Shown here one piece after another: positions 1 through 12,859 of a stretch of DNA of 64,000 nt (position 1 is its first letter; every line of letters begins with the position of its first letter). The notes under the pieces were generated by a model. The model ran no database searches and was not told the DNA's origin. It saw only the letters and a program-made list of their open reading frames with translations. The DNA is from Hermodice carunculata (lineage: Eukaryota; Annelida; Polychaeta; Eunicida; Amphinomidae): positions 97,714,005 to 97,778,004 of the forward strand of contig OZ026621.1 in the NCBI GenBank assembly GCA_964020975.1, read 5' to 3'. The position numbers and the translations under genes were made by a program.

Positions 1-413
1 CACAGTTATACATAAATGTACAGTATTTTCATGTCCTGACTAGAATTTTGTGTTACTTTTGACTTCTTGTAACTCATCATCTGGAAGCAATCCTTGACCT
101 TATCTTTTCATCAAAGTTGCTGCCTTTGCACAACATTCCACTCTACTTTACAGATCATCACCTTCTCATTGTTGAGGCTGACTAAAATTGGTAAGTAATG
201 CGTCTGTAAAAATAAACAGCCAAATTACCATTCAAGAAACTAGTGAATTTACATCAGGTTCCTTTCAACTCCAAACAACATTGTTATCCCAAACTTCATG
301 CATCTGTACTACATTTACTTGCTGTCTGGTAAGGAACTACACATAGCTATGCAATACTTGATCCTCTTTGGATTAAAGGGCCTTTTAATTTTTTTTTTTC
401 ATCTAGGTCACAC
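1..413. other. No gene recognised
   Basis: AT-rich sequence without an exon, RNA gene or repeat end that I can identify. Confidence 0.5.
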
Positions 414-751
414 CCCTATATAGTAGTCCATTCAACCTCGTGGGCGACGAGCGGGGGACTGTATTGCTCTGCAATACTCATGAACTTGTTATTCTGTATG
501 AAGGTCATGCTGAGACAGCACATGAATGACCTTGACCTCGTTTGTGGGGTCACATTGCAACATACATGAATTTCGCTCTTCATTATAACTTGAGAACTAC
601 TTGAACTTTGATGTTGCACATGTAAGTGTTCTTCTATAAAGGTCAGACTTACTCAGAACATGGTGTCCTTGATCCTTTCCCAAGTTCATAGAGCTGCAAG
701 TGTGAATGTCAAGATCAGCTGAGGCATGAACTGTTCATACAGCCCTCTTGT
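414..751 (-). repeat. Family A 5' module (partial element)
   Basis: Read on the minus strand, this starts at 751 with ACAAGAGGGCTG and a hairpin (GGCTGT / ACAGTT, decayed), then the CAGCTGA word and a unique stretch of about 340 bp. The same module is seen on the minus strand at 2583-2940, and on the plus strand at 42517 and 50055. It follows directly on the core repeats at 753-2580, so it looks like an element inserted into the core of another. Its own core is missing beyond 414. Confidence 0.7.
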
Positions 752-752
752 A

Positions 753-2582
753 CATTTTTGCTATTTTTGACTTCTTCTCCAAAACAATCTCTCAGATTGT
801 GCTGAAACTTGTTGGATATGTTATTTGTGGAAGGGTCACACAAGGTTGTTCACCAGGTGGCTTTGCTGTGGATTCCTGATTTTTAACGAATTTTTCAATT
901 CGGGTACCTGTTGGTCAGTGCAACATTCCTATTGTTAACAATGTAAGTTAATGGGAATTGTAATAGTATTCACATTTTCAACCTCATCTCCAGAACCGTT
1001 AACTAGATTCACTTCAAACTTGGTGGGGATGTGTCTTGGGTGGGTCTCTAAGAAGTTCATTCAAATGGTCATGGTCCAGGGATTTTTGGATTTTAAATGA
1101 ATTTTTTTGTTCATTTTTTGGGGGGGAAATCTTAAAAAATCATCTTCTTCAAAACCGTGTTGCCAGTTACTTTGAAATTGAATAGGGACACTTCTGGGGA
1201 CCCCCAGACCTTAAGTTGTTCAGCAGGTGGCGCTGTGATTTTTTTTCTAATTTTTTTTTTTATAAATTTTTGTGCGATTTTGCTTTTTTTGACTTCTTCT
1301 CAAAAACCATCTCTCAGATTGTGCTGAAACTTGGTGGCTATGTTCCTTGTGGATGGGTCACACAAGGTTAATTTTTTTTGTTCTTTCTTGGAGCAAATCT
1401 TTAAAAATCTTCTCTGAAACTGCTCACCCAATTGCTTTGATATCACACAGGGACACTCTCCCGCACATGTAGTTCTGAATTTGTACACCAGGTGGCACTG
1501 CGATTTTTTCCTAAGTGTTTATGATTTTTTGTTTATTTTTGAAATTTTTTGCTTCTCCAGAAACATAACTCAGATTAAGATGAAACTTTGTGGATATGTT
1601 CCTTGTGGAAGGGTGAAATAAAGTTGTTCACTAGGTGGCACTGCTGTGGATTCCTGATTTTTAACTTTTTTTTCAATTCAGGTACTTACTGGTCAATGCA
1701 GGTTTCCTGTCGATTACTATAAGTCAATGGGCGTTCTCAACTTCTACTCCTGAGTGACTTCAAACATGGTGGCAATGTACCTCGGGTGGGTTTCTACCAG
1801 TTTTGTTCAAATGGTGACGCTCCATTAATTTTTGGATTTTAATGAAATTTTGGATTTTAATGAAATTTTGTGGAGCTTTTTGGACAAAACTTGCAAAATC
1901 TGTTTCTCCGCAACTGCTCACCCAATTGCTTTGATATTACATAAGAACTCTCCTAGTTCACCAGGTGGTGCTGGATTTTTTTTTTTTTTTTGTAATTGTT
2001 TTATGAATTTTTGTGTTATTTATTACCGTTCACTTCTCCAGAACCGCCTCGCAGATTAAGTTGAAAGTTTGTGGATATGTTCCTTGTGAAAAGGTCAAGC
2101 AAAGATGTTCACTAGGTAGCACTGCTGTGGATTCCTGATTTTTAACCATGTTTTTTTTTTTTTTTTTTAATTTGGGTACTTATGGATAAATGCACCTTTT
2201 CTATATTGGTTACTTTGCAAGTCAATGAGCATTCTTAATGCATTCTAATGGTAATTCGCGTTTTGGACTTCTGTGAAGAAACTGTCATTCAGATTTACTT
2301 CAAACATGTTGGCAATGTACCTTGGGTAGGTCTCTACCAAGTTTGTTCAAATGGTCACGCTCCAGTGACTTTTGCATTTTTTGTGTTTTTTTTTTCAAAT
2401 ATCTTTTTAAAAAAAGGTTTTAAAAGGAAAGTTTGACAAGGGAATTTCTTGTAATGATTATAATTTAGATAATTTTGGAAAGATTTATGCCAAACTTAGT
2501 AGGGATGTACCAATATAAGTGTCTATTTTTTTGTGCAAATGGTCATGCTTCAGTGATGTTTGAACCTTGACCTCATTCCAAG
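753..2582 (-). repeat. Family A core tandem repeats
   Basis: The minus strand reads a series of diverged monomers of about 170 bp. They contain 'accaagtttgaagt', 'ggagaagaagt', 'gcagcgccacctggtgaac' and 'atcaaagcaattgggtgagc'. Three different monomers make a higher-order unit of about 520 bp, best preserved at 51081-51601. Short open frames here lack coding character. Confidence 0.75.
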
Positions 2583-2940
2583 GTTACAGGACAACTGACA
2601 CGAAATTTACTGTTCACTTGATAACTTTAGATCTGTTTTGAGTTAGGACCTTCATGTTGCACATGTTAATGTCTCTCATGAAAGTCATGCTTAGACAGTG
2701 CATGAGTGACCTTGACTTCGTTTCTGGCGTCACAGTGCAACATATATGAATTTTACTCTTCACTAAAACTTGAGAACTACTTGAATAGGGACCTTGATGT
2801 TGCATATGTTTGTGTACTTCTTTAAAGGTCAGACTTACTCAATACATGGGTGACCTTGATCCTATCCAAAGTTCACAGAGCTGCAAGTGTGATGAATGTC
2901 CAGGGCAGCTGAGCATGGGCTGTTCACACAGCCCTCTTGT
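2583..2940 (-). repeat. Family A 5' module
   Basis: The minus strand starts at 2940 with ACAAGAGGGCTGTGTGAACA and a perfect short hairpin (GGGCTGT / ACAGCCC), then CAGCTG and the unique 5' module. The core at 753-2582 continues from it, so this is one minus-strand element with another element set into its core. Confidence 0.75.
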
Positions 2941-2957
2941 TTTAAAAATAATATATA

Positions 2958-2958
<1 letters not shown>

Positions 2959-3038
<80 letters not shown>

Positions 3039-3050
3039 GTATGTGTGTGT
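2959..3050. repeat. (GT)n microsatellite
   Basis: About 45 nearly perfect GT units directly upstream of the family A 5' end, separated only by a short AT run. Confidence 0.95.
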
Positions 3051-3129
3051 TATACAAAAGCTGCCCAGATCCTGTCACTACAGTACCTGTGAATACCCCC
3101 TCTCTTATTACCGTTTATGAACAAATAAA

Positions 3130-4525
3130 TGAACTAGAAAAGATGATTTGCTGCTTTGCAAATCAGTGTATGTGTCTTCAAAGCTTTCAAATGCATACTA
3201 GTCCAGAACATAGGAGTAGAATTTGGATTGGCATCTCTATGTATTGTAGCTTTGAAGTTTTTCGACTTTTAAAATTTCAAGTACTACTAATTAGCATAAT
3301 TTAGATTGCTACAACGTTTGCTTTAGATTCATTACATGCGCAACGGTCAATAGTCCCCCAGTAGAAGGTGAACTGACACTCTATCTACAATAGTTTTGAA
3401 GATATTCAAAATTAAAAAGTTCAAATGCTGCTAATTAGCATAATTTAAATTGCTAGAACTTTTAAATTCATTTGATGCACAGTGGTCAATAACCCTCTGG
3501 TAGAAGTTGGAATGACATCTCTATCTATAAAAGTATTGAAGATATTCAAGATTGAAAATTTGAAATACTACTTATTAACATAATTTAAATTGCTACATCT
3601 TTAGTTTTAATTTCATTAGATGGGCAATGGTCAATAACCCCCTAGTAGAAGTTGAAATGACATCTCTCTAATACCTTTGAAGATATTAAAGATTTAAAAT
3701 TTCCAATGCTGCTAATTAGTATAATTTAAAATGCTACAACTTTTGTTTTAAATTCATTAGATGCGTAATGGTCAATAACCCTCTAATAGAAGTTAGAATG
3801 GCACTTCTATCTTTTATACTTTTGAAGATATTCAAGACCTAAAATTTCAAATGTCCCTAATTTGCATACTTTTAAACATCATCATTCCTCTGCATAAAAA
3901 AGCCTAACTGCTTGTATGGAGCCCTGTACATCATGCCAAGTTTGGGGTTTCTATGTGTAAAAGTGTCAGACAAATTCACTGGTAAAGAAGAAAGAACTAG
4001 GAAAGAAGATTTGCTTCACATCAAATCTTTCCTTGTTCCTTCAAAATGTAATTGATAGAGATACCATTCCAACTTCTTCTCCAATGTTATGGACTAGTAC
4101 ACAACCTCATGAATTGATAAAGAAGCCTGCGCAAATTTAAATCATGCAGATTAAGGGCCTTTGAAATTTCAAATCTTGAAAATATATTCAAAAGTATGCA
4201 CAGCAGACAGATTTGTTCAGCTCTCTGATAGGTTATGACACCTGGTGAGAGAAATATAAAAATGCAACAGAGTCTGAAGGTTGACGTACTCTGTTGTACC
4301 AATCATACACTGTAGTAGTGAAGTACCCATTGTACACTGTCGTAACATGGCCATACAGATCATATACTGTTGTACTTGAAGTACCCATTGTACATTGGCG
4401 TGGCGATAATATACTGTAGTACTGAAATACCAATTGTACATTGTCATGCCAATAAGCTTTGAAGACACACACACGCACACACTGATTTGCTATACAGCAA
4501 ATCATCTTCTCTAGTTTTCTGTCTG
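3130..4525. mobile_element. Family B foldback-type element
   Basis: The ends are inverted copies of each other over about 50 bp. The left end reads GATTTGC-tgcttt-GCAAATC followed by a GTGT run and CTTCAAAGCTT. The right end is the reverse complement, with GATTTGC-tataca-style loop and a longer GT run. Each end therefore carries its own hairpin. A third hairpin of the same type is near 4008-4035. No transposase is visible, so the element is non-autonomous. Inside are the 143 bp tandem units and, near 4313-4450, a small 47-58 bp tandem. Confidence 0.6.
3230..3880 (+). repeat. Tandem repeat of about 143 bp, 5 units
   Basis: The phrase 'taattagcataatttaaattgct' style block recurs with its TTAGCA core near 3291, 3435, 3575, 3716 and 3861, giving steps of 140-145 bp. 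Each unit also has 'ggtcaataaccc' and 'gaagatattcaa'. It forms the core of the family B element. Confidence 0.8.
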
Positions 4526-5774
4526 GTTCTATAAATAACAAGTACTAACATGACATTTTTCATTTAATGGACCTTTCGATAGAACGCTGATATGTCAGTT
4601 CAGATGTAGACAGGTTTTACTGGACCAGTGTCATGTTGGTCCTGACAAGCTCTATATACTGTATATAACAATAAGTGGACCTAACATGTTACACTGGTAT
4701 CCATTTAAGATCACCCCTACTTTGAACTATAGCCTCATAAAGAATGTGATATTTAAATTACAGGTAAATATGACATACATCAGAGAAGCAGACTTTCTTG
4801 TCGTTACATGTATAGGGTGATCTGAAAAAGATACACAGAGGTGGTCTCAAGAGCAAGTCATTATAATGCGCAAGATATATCGTGGCTGCTGGACGTCATC
4901 GAGAGTTTCAGAGACTAGACTAGTCCATATGTTGCATGTCCATGCATTATAATTGATCATATAGTTTTAAATGACTTCATAACCAATTCCCTGCTTAAGC
5001 TACCGAAGTGACTGTTATAGTAGTTGCCAACTGTGATCTCATATGGCAGACGGACTTTGCCAGGTAACCATAAATATAGAAATACCATTCAGTGTCCTCA
5101 AGAATTGTCTTAAATACACGTAGCAACGTGGTTTTTCATGAGGGGCTCTGTTTACCATATGGCTTTAATATTGAATATTATATGAACCCGAAGTTTCATG
5201 GGATCAATATAAACATCTGGCTGGTTGACCTTTTGCAAGACTGGTTAATGCCCCAATATGGAAATTTGTATGACGAAAAAAGGAGAAAAAAACTTAAGCT
5301 GATATCCTCATGAGTTTACAGCATTTTTATAGAACTCGAGTTGTTGACAATAAACCAAGTCTTCTTTATACAGAGCACATTACAAGCCTTATGTGTACTG
5401 TGAGTGAAACAAAAATATTCATAACTTGAATATTGCCAGACTGCATGATACACTGAAGCGCTGACCCAGGGCACAGCCTGCCGTAAGTCAAATAGTTTAT
5501 TGCAATAAACTGTTGCTTGTATAAACTGTATGTAAAGAGTCCATTTTTTTATTTCTGTCTTCACAATAACACTTTTCACATGAATGGACTATACACAGAA
5601 CTTGAATAAGTACACTTGCCCATATGTGATTTTGTTTGCACAAATTGCAATAAATGTGCTCTATATAGTTTTTTTAATGATTTAAATGATGTTACAATAT
5701 CGAACTTTCACTGCATGATGGGAATCTATAATGAATGCTGACTCTTCAGTCTCTATGCAGAGACAGTGTTGTCA
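4526..5774. other. No gene recognised
   Basis: Unique-looking AT-rich sequence. Short open frames here have no recognisable domain and no convincing splice borders. Confidence 0.45.
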
Positions 5775-6055
5775 ATAGAGGATAAACATATTGCAAAGCA
5801 CAGCACAAAAAAAAAATGCGAAACGTATTGAACCACCCATAAGGTGATGAAAGCACAAACATTTTGGCTTATTTTCTTTGTTTGAACACATTGCAAAGCA
5901 AAGCAGAAAAAAGTAAAATGTATTGAGCCACCCATAAGGTGATGAAAGCACAAACATGTGCATTTTTTGCTTTGTTTGAACATATTTCAAACCAGAACAG
6001 AAAAAACGTGAAATATATGAAACCACCCATGAGGTGATGAAAGTACAAACATGTA
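5775..6055. repeat. 95 bp minisatellite, 3 units
   Basis: Three copies of a unit that includes 'ccacccataaggtgatgaaa' occur with steps of 95 bp (5833, 5928, 6023). Open frames here are repeats of the same unit in translation and do not look like protein. Confidence 0.85.
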
Positions 6056-6528
6056 GATTTTTTTCTCTGTGCGTATGTGTGTGTGTGTGTTTTTTCTTTA
6101 GAAAAACATTACATGAAAGTATCCTTGCATATATATTGAGAAGGTCATACTGTGCTGAGCATTACTCACTTTTATAAACATTCCTAGCAAGACCCTAACC
6201 ATCAAGAATGTCAAATGAACGATTTGAATTTCTTCTGCCCCTGAAGAAGTGTTGAGATTTCGTTGGTTGTAGACTTTAAAAGAGATACTGCCTAGTGTTG
6301 TATTAGGTCTGAAAAGAGTATGGTACCAGGCCGAATAGCACATCCACATCACCAACTGTAAGACTGGGGTGAAACCGACATAGAAGCAATTTTGAACTTG
6401 CACAGTTCGCTTCTTTTACTGCATGTGCTAAGGTTCAAGCAAACAAAGTAATCTTGACCCGAGCAATAAGGTGCTAAAATGGCAACATGTCAAAGGGCGT
6501 GTCAATTTTTATTATAATAATTGATGTG
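6056..6528. other. No gene recognised
   Basis: Sequence between the minisatellite and the next microsatellite. A phrase CTGAAGAAGTGTTGAGATTTCG near 6241 resembles words often found in retroelement tails, but I cannot assign it. Confidence 0.4.
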
Positions 6529-6547
6529 ACACACACACACACACACA

Positions 6548-6595
<48 letters not shown>

Positions 6596-6596
6596 A
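6529..6596. repeat. Compound palindromic microsatellite (AC)n(AT)n(GT)n
   Basis: An AC run, an AT run and a GT run follow without a break. Because GT is the complement of AC and AT is self-complementary, the whole tract can fold on itself. Confidence 0.95.
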
Positions 6597-7155
<559 letters not shown>

Positions 7156-7269
7156 TTTTGCACCCCCGGATTCGGAGGAATTAAAATGAACATGAAAACA
7201 TACATTAAGATAACTGAAATATACAATATACCAATCCATACAAAATTATTATACTAAGATATGAAGATG

Positions 7270-7680
7270 TCACACAAGAAAATAAAACCCACAGGGTAGA
7301 ACATCCGCTAGTCTCCCGTTCACTCGCACCCACCAGGGACGAGCCAACAAGGAGACCAGCAGGTGCTCCCCCTGTCGGGTTAGGTAAAGTTTCCTGATGA
7401 GTAAGGTGTCTGTCTGCATGAGCGAATCAACCACTCCGTCCTGCCTTTTCACAAAATATTTTTTGTGCTGAGAGAAAACTGCAGTAACAGGTGACGTGTT
7501 CGAAGATACAAGTGTTTCCACAAGTGTACCACAATAAAGTTTACCTGCAGGGACATACTGGGCAAGAAAATCCAAAAAAGATCTCGCCCGGGAATATCGG
7601 TGACAAAAATATAGCGATCAAACAAATGGATCCCCCGCTCCAGACCACGATGCACAGGCCCTATGCCCATCACTGTTGGG
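7270..7680 (-). pseudogene. Coding-like fossil, family unknown
   Basis: The minus strand holds two overlapping open stretches in different frames. Together they read like one former protein: 'RYIFVTDIPGR' then 'FLAQYVPAGKLYCGTLVETL', then a tail with 'RPWWVRVNGRLADVLPCG'. Amino-acid use looks like real protein and the region is unlike the repeats around it. I cannot name the family. Similar AT-rich phrases (aatatacaatatatcaat) on both sides suggest the ends of a repeat, so a transposon origin is possible. Confidence 0.35.
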
Positions 7681-7852
7681 CACCAGGTCTGTGCATCAGG
7701 GTCCTAACAGCGGATCCGATAATATACAATATATCAATACATACATTGTCATAATATACTGAATATAAAGAATACTAAGATATCGCACAGACAATTACTA
7801 TAAGATGGAACACCTGTCAGCCTCCGTCCACCTGCACTTTAAATGGCAGTAA

Positions 7853-7857
<5 letters not shown>

Positions 7858-7921
<64 letters not shown>
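7858..7921. repeat. (CT)n microsatellite
   Basis: About 32 CT units, 50 bp before a block of minus-strand family A core repeats. Confidence 0.95.
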
Positions 7922-7924
<3 letters not shown>

Positions 7925-7959
7925 GTATATATATATATCCTTACATCCGTTACTGATTC

Positions 7960-9250
7960 ACATTTTTACTTCTGCAAATCGTTAACCATTCCCATTTCAG
8001 ACACGGTGGGGATGTACCTCAGATGTATTTCTATCACTTTTTTTTACCTAGTGGCCATGCTCCATTGATTTTTGGATTTTTATGACTTTTTGTGCATTTT
8101 GGGGGAGGGGGTTTGCAAAACTTGAAAAATATTCTCTGAAACTGCTTGGCAAATACCTTCGAATTTGCACTTCTGGGGACCCCTACACCTAATTTGTTCA
8201 ACAGGTGTACCTTGTGAAAGGATACTCGTGGTGCCACATCGAATGTCACACGACTGACAACCAATCAGATTACTTCATTCTTACTTCAAATGCAAGAAGC
8301 AAAGTTGTTTACCAGGTGGGCCAGGCAAAGTTGTTCACTAGGTGGCGATATTCCTCATCCGTAATTTTTAATGATTTTTTTCCAATTAATGGACTACTTG
8401 TAGCTTAATGCATAGGCCTACATTCCTATTGATTATATTGTGAGGCACTGGGGATTGCAATGGTAATTCATATTTTTAACTTCTCAAAACCCGTCAGCCA
8501 GATTCACTCATGAATTTAGAGATGTACCTTGAGTTGGTCTCTGCCTGGTTTGTTCAAAGGGTGATACTCCAGTGATCTTAAATTATATATTTTTTTTGGG
8601 GGGGGGGGGGGGGTAATTATCAGGCAAAATATTTTTTTTTAAATTCCAAAACTGCTGTGAGCGAGATGCCTCCAAATTAGACAGTAACATTTTCGGGGAC
8701 CCTGAGACCTTTTGTTTGCTAGGTGGCACCGGGATATTTTCCTCGGCTGACTTTTACCCAGCTGAGGTTTCGTATTGGGTCTCCTTTGGTCATCTGGCGG
8801 CATTGGTGTTGTCAGCGTGATTGCTGCACGTTCATATTTTCTTTTTCAACTTCTCTGGAACTGCTGGCCAGTTTCTCTTCAAACATCGTATGGATTTACC
8901 ATATGCCAAGTTTGACCAAACGGTCATGCTCCATTGATTTTTTTTAGCAAAGATGCCTTTTCAGTCAGCTGAGCGTACCCTTTAGTCTGTCAATCCATTG
9001 GCCGTCGTCGATCGTTCATGCACAGTTCCCGTTTTCAACTTCTCCAAAACAGTCAGCCAGATTGTCTTAAAAGTTGGTTGCAATGTCCCTGCAGTTGATC
9101 GGTTCAAAATTGTTTAAATGGTTACATTGCAGTGATCGTTTAGACTTTTTGTGAAGTTTTTGGTTCATTTTTAGTGAATATCTTCAAAAATCGTTTCTGA
9201 AACCACTTGGCCAATTCTTTTGAAATTGCATGAGGGTATTTCTGGAACAT
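7960..9250 (-). repeat. Family A core tandem repeats
   Basis: Minus-strand monomers of the same type as 753-2582, more decayed, with G-runs (8598-8613) inside. No element end is visible. Confidence 0.65.
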
Positions 9251-9977
9251 ACATTTGATATTATTCAACTTACGTGATGTTAAAATTAGAAACAAAAGTG
9301 TTGTTGTCTGTTCCGGGGGCCTTCATGCACGAGTTTATGTTCCCACAGCCACGTCAAACTAGCTCAAAATTTAATCTTGGTAATGGTGTCCTAGGCGCAT
9401 GGTTAGTAAAGTTCTCACAAAATCTCGACAATTCAGTCGATCGATCAATATAGGTAGAACGTTTATGCAAATGAAGGGAGAATTTGTTAATTGTACTGTC
9501 AGTATATATGAACATGTGCCATAAGTAATACATCGATATCAAATGTGTCAGGTTATGGATGTATTTGCGTATAAATGGTATATAGGACACTATCTATTTG
9601 TTTCATATGAAGTGATAATTCCCGTACGATTTCATGACAAGAAAACATGCCGTGTAGCGAGTGATGCAGAACATGACGGGTCGCACAAGCGCAACGACGT
9701 CCTTGCACAGACGACTTTCAATCGGGTCTGGGAGACAGAAATTAAGCTAGTCTAAATCCCGGACCTATGAAAATGAAATGTCCATGAAGATAATAAGGTT
9801 TTCCTAAAACATAACCACAGACACAGGCCGGCAATCTTGACAGATTTTGAACAACTGACCACGTGCACCGTAGTCATAAAAGTCTTCATGGATCATGTGC
9901 AGCGTCGACTGCCGAGGTCCCGTAGCCTGATTGACTACAGGGAGATAACAACCAGCCAAAGCCAGTGGACGACTGAA

Positions 9978-9980
<3 letters not shown>
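9251..9980. other. No gene recognised
   Basis: Unique-looking sequence between two repeat blocks. Open frames on both strands are short and give no recognisable domain. Confidence 0.4.

Positions 9981-10047
<67 letters not shown>
9981..10047. repeat. (CT)n microsatellite
   Basis: Uninterrupted CT units joined directly to a family A core monomer on its right. Confidence 0.95.
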
Positions 10048-10051
<4 letters not shown>

Positions 10052-11115
10052 TGTGCAAAATTTTGATGGAAATGTACCTTGTAAAAGGGTATAACACCGT
10101 TATTCAAAAGGTGATGATGCCACGGATCCCTGATTTTTAACGATTTTTTTTTAATTGGGGTACTTGCCAGTTGATGAATTCTACCCTGTTGATTACAACA
10201 TGTACAATGTAAGTCAATGAGGACGGCAACGGTAATTCACGTTCTTTACTTCTCCAAAACAGGCGGCCAGATTCACTTTAAACTTGGTGGGGGTGTACTT
10301 TGGGTGGGTCTCAAATGAGTTGTTCAAGTGTTCACGGTCTATCGAATTTTTATGATAGATTTTTTTTATTGTCTGGCAAAATCTTTTAAAAATCTTTCTT
10401 TTCTAAAGCAGCTTTTTTTTTTTTATTTTTTTTTATTACGATATGTACCATGTAAAAGGGTACAACAGAAGTGTTCAATAGGTCATGATGCTGCGATTCC
10501 CCGATATTAATGAATTTTCCAATTGGATTACTTGTCAGTTGATTCATTCTTTCCTGTTGATTACAACATTTGAAAAGTAAGTCAATGGGGATTGCAATAG
10601 TAATTCGCAGCTTGACTTATCCACACTCATCTGAAAGATTCACTTCAAACTTAGCGGGGTGTACTTTAGGTGGGTCTCTACTGAGTTACTGAAATTATCA
10701 CTCTCCAGTAATTTTTAAATTTTCATGAAAATTTTCGAAAAAGGAGCGTTGAGAAGTTTAAGTAGCTATACTATATGAAAATCCTATTTTAATGAAGTTT
10801 TCAAATTGGGCACTTATCGGATAATCAAGACATATTATTACTATGTAAGTCTATGGGGATTGTAATGGTAATTTAAGTTTTTGACTTGTTCACCGAAACC
10901 AATTTCGGATTCACTTCACGTTTGGTAGGGATGTACCTTGGTTGGGTGCCTACCAAGTTTTTGAAAATGGTCCTCTGATTTTTTTTTTTTTAATTAATCT
11001 TTAACGATATTTTGGTTCATTTTTGGGCAAAAACTTTTAAAAAATCTTCTGCAGAACCCTTCCCTAGGCGATTGCTTTGAAATTTGAAAGGGACACTTTT
11101 GGGGACCCATGGACT
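10048..11115 (-). repeat. Family A core tandem repeats
   Basis: Minus-strand monomers with the 'ggtgggtctc' and 'cacttcaaacttggtgg' words, spaced as in the other blocks. The right edge runs straight into the family F direct repeat at 11123. Confidence 0.65.
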
Positions 11116-11122
11116 TTAATTC

Positions 11123-11361
11123 ACGACTTTCCCCCACAGGTGGGCCACTGTGCCCAGTGATTTTCTCACTTCCAATGCCTAGAGAAAGCCCCTTTGCTCG
11201 GGTAAGGCTGCTTGATTGTATAGTTTTAACATATAATAGGCACTTGCCACAGAGCCAGGGTTACATGGGAAAATAACATGAATATCTCAGCTGAACAAGT
11301 TTAACTATGGGAGGAAAATGGCCTCTAAACTATTAGTGAAACCTTTCATAAAATGTTGAAC
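11123..11361 (+). repeat. Family F unique segment, copy 1
   Basis: About 240 bp closely matches 55775-56010 in the same orientation: 'gactttccc', 'caatgcctagagaaagcccc', 'gattgtatagttttaacata' and 'tggcctctaaactatt' occur in the same order. Indels differ between the copies, so it is not kept as coding sequence. Confidence 0.75.
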
Positions 11362-11905
11362 ATATAACAATAGGTTAAGACTATTTTAGGGCAGATTAGC
11401 TTGCCAAATCAATGAAGTGTCTGCCATAACTGAAACAATGGCGTTTGGCCCTTTAAACACCACACTTGCATGAATGGTCATATCCCACAGAGCCATACGC
11501 TGTGGCATCAAAAGCACATGCTGCCAAAATGTACTAAGTTTAAAGGTTTCACAAACGCTGGTGATTAACCCCACAAGTGTCAGAAACCAATTGACACCCA
11601 TGCATGTGTGGTGGTCAGTACACAGATACCGTATGAGGGTCTCATTAATTTTGCCTGTAAAGAGTTTCTGACATCTTCAAATTAAAAATGCATGGCACAT
11701 TACCGATATTGGCAGGTATACTAATAAAAAAGGTTTACAATTTGTGTTAATGTTGCTATATTTTAACTCAAGTTTACTTTGAAGATTGATACTTTTAATA
11801 TGCATTACCCTTTGCCCACAAGTGTCCACCCCCCCGCGATGCCCTCTCCAGTCAGCTGGTGGTAAGAAAATTCTATGCTTTGTTGGTTCTGTGAAAGGAG
11901 TCAAT
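11362..11905. other. Extra segment within family F copy 1
   Basis: In copy 2 the matching sequence passes from 'gaaatgttgaac' almost directly to 'agttagctgtgggtgag'. Here about 490 bp of other sequence lies between before the match resumes near 11855. It is either an insertion in this copy or a deletion in the other. Confidence 0.5.
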
Positions 11906-11952
11906 TTGTTCAGCATGTTGCGCTGCAATTTTTTTTTTTATTTTTGTGTTTG

Positions 11953-12655
11953 AGCTCTGCTGACCTAAGGTCACAGAGCTTGTATGATTAATCATGTCCG
12001 TCCGTCTGTAAACGTTTGCATGTGAAGGCAATCGAGTCCACAGTTTTAAAGTTGGCCACATCCCATACAACTTTCAGGACATATCGGGTGTATGAAAATC
12101 TATTTTCATTTCCATATTGGTGGCGCCACCTACAGCATTATGCAATATATGGGTCAAAAAGTGAAAAACTTGTGACCATTCTAGCATCGTTAATTTTCGA
12201 TAGATCTTCATGAATTTCGTTGGGATTGTGAGACTGGTCAAAATCTCGCTTTCAAATGATACTAGTAACGCCACCTGTAATTTGATGGAAATTATGAGCC
12301 TAAATGTTTCGAAAGAAATAAAATTTCATAGCTAATAATATAATTGAGTTAGACATGCCAAATTTATAGGATATAAAATTATGTCACAAATGTTTTATAA
12401 TATCAGTGACCCTGACCTATTTTTGTTAGGTCACCACGCCTGTAAAGTTGGAAAAAGTGATTTTGTAATGGCGGGACGTAGTTTAGACATCATTGACAAA
12501 GAGGATTGAGCCTCCAGATCAAATGGGCACTTGAGTATATTGTACACAAAACTGTACTAGGTGACCTACTTATTCGGTCACCGTGACTCAATGATTGTGG
12601 ACTTTGGCGCTTGTCCAAGTTCATTGTTTTTCTTCAATAACTTGAACAATTTTTT
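11953..12655 (-). repeat. Family F-like core with 3' hairpin
   Basis: The minus strand ends with the hairpin at 11953-11980 (AGCTCTG-TGACC / GGTCA-CAGAGCT) after a run of 'gacgga' words. Upstream come core monomers with 'ggtggcgccacc'. The same kind of core reads forward at 55080-56350. The upstream edge near 12655-12700 holds a second short inverted repeat around CCATATGG. Confidence 0.6.
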
Positions 12656-12859
12656 AATCCGAGTCGAAGGCGAAGGCCATATGGTCCCTCGGAATCAAGG
12701 GATCACAATGTAAAAATCTTGTGAGCGTTCCGCAGCCCACAAATTTTTACTTGTGCAGTGTATGACAATCTACATTCGTTTTGATATTGGTGGCACCATC
12801 AGTATCATGTAACGTATCGGTCAAAATATTAAAATCTTGTGACCAATCAAGCATCGTTA

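Noticed and set aside
2810-3304. Long open frames across the GT tract
   Set aside because: Translation is CVCV low complexity from a microsatellite.
5753-6026. Two minus-strand frames with repeated CFHHLMGGS words
   Set aside because: The repeated peptide mirrors the 95 bp minisatellite.
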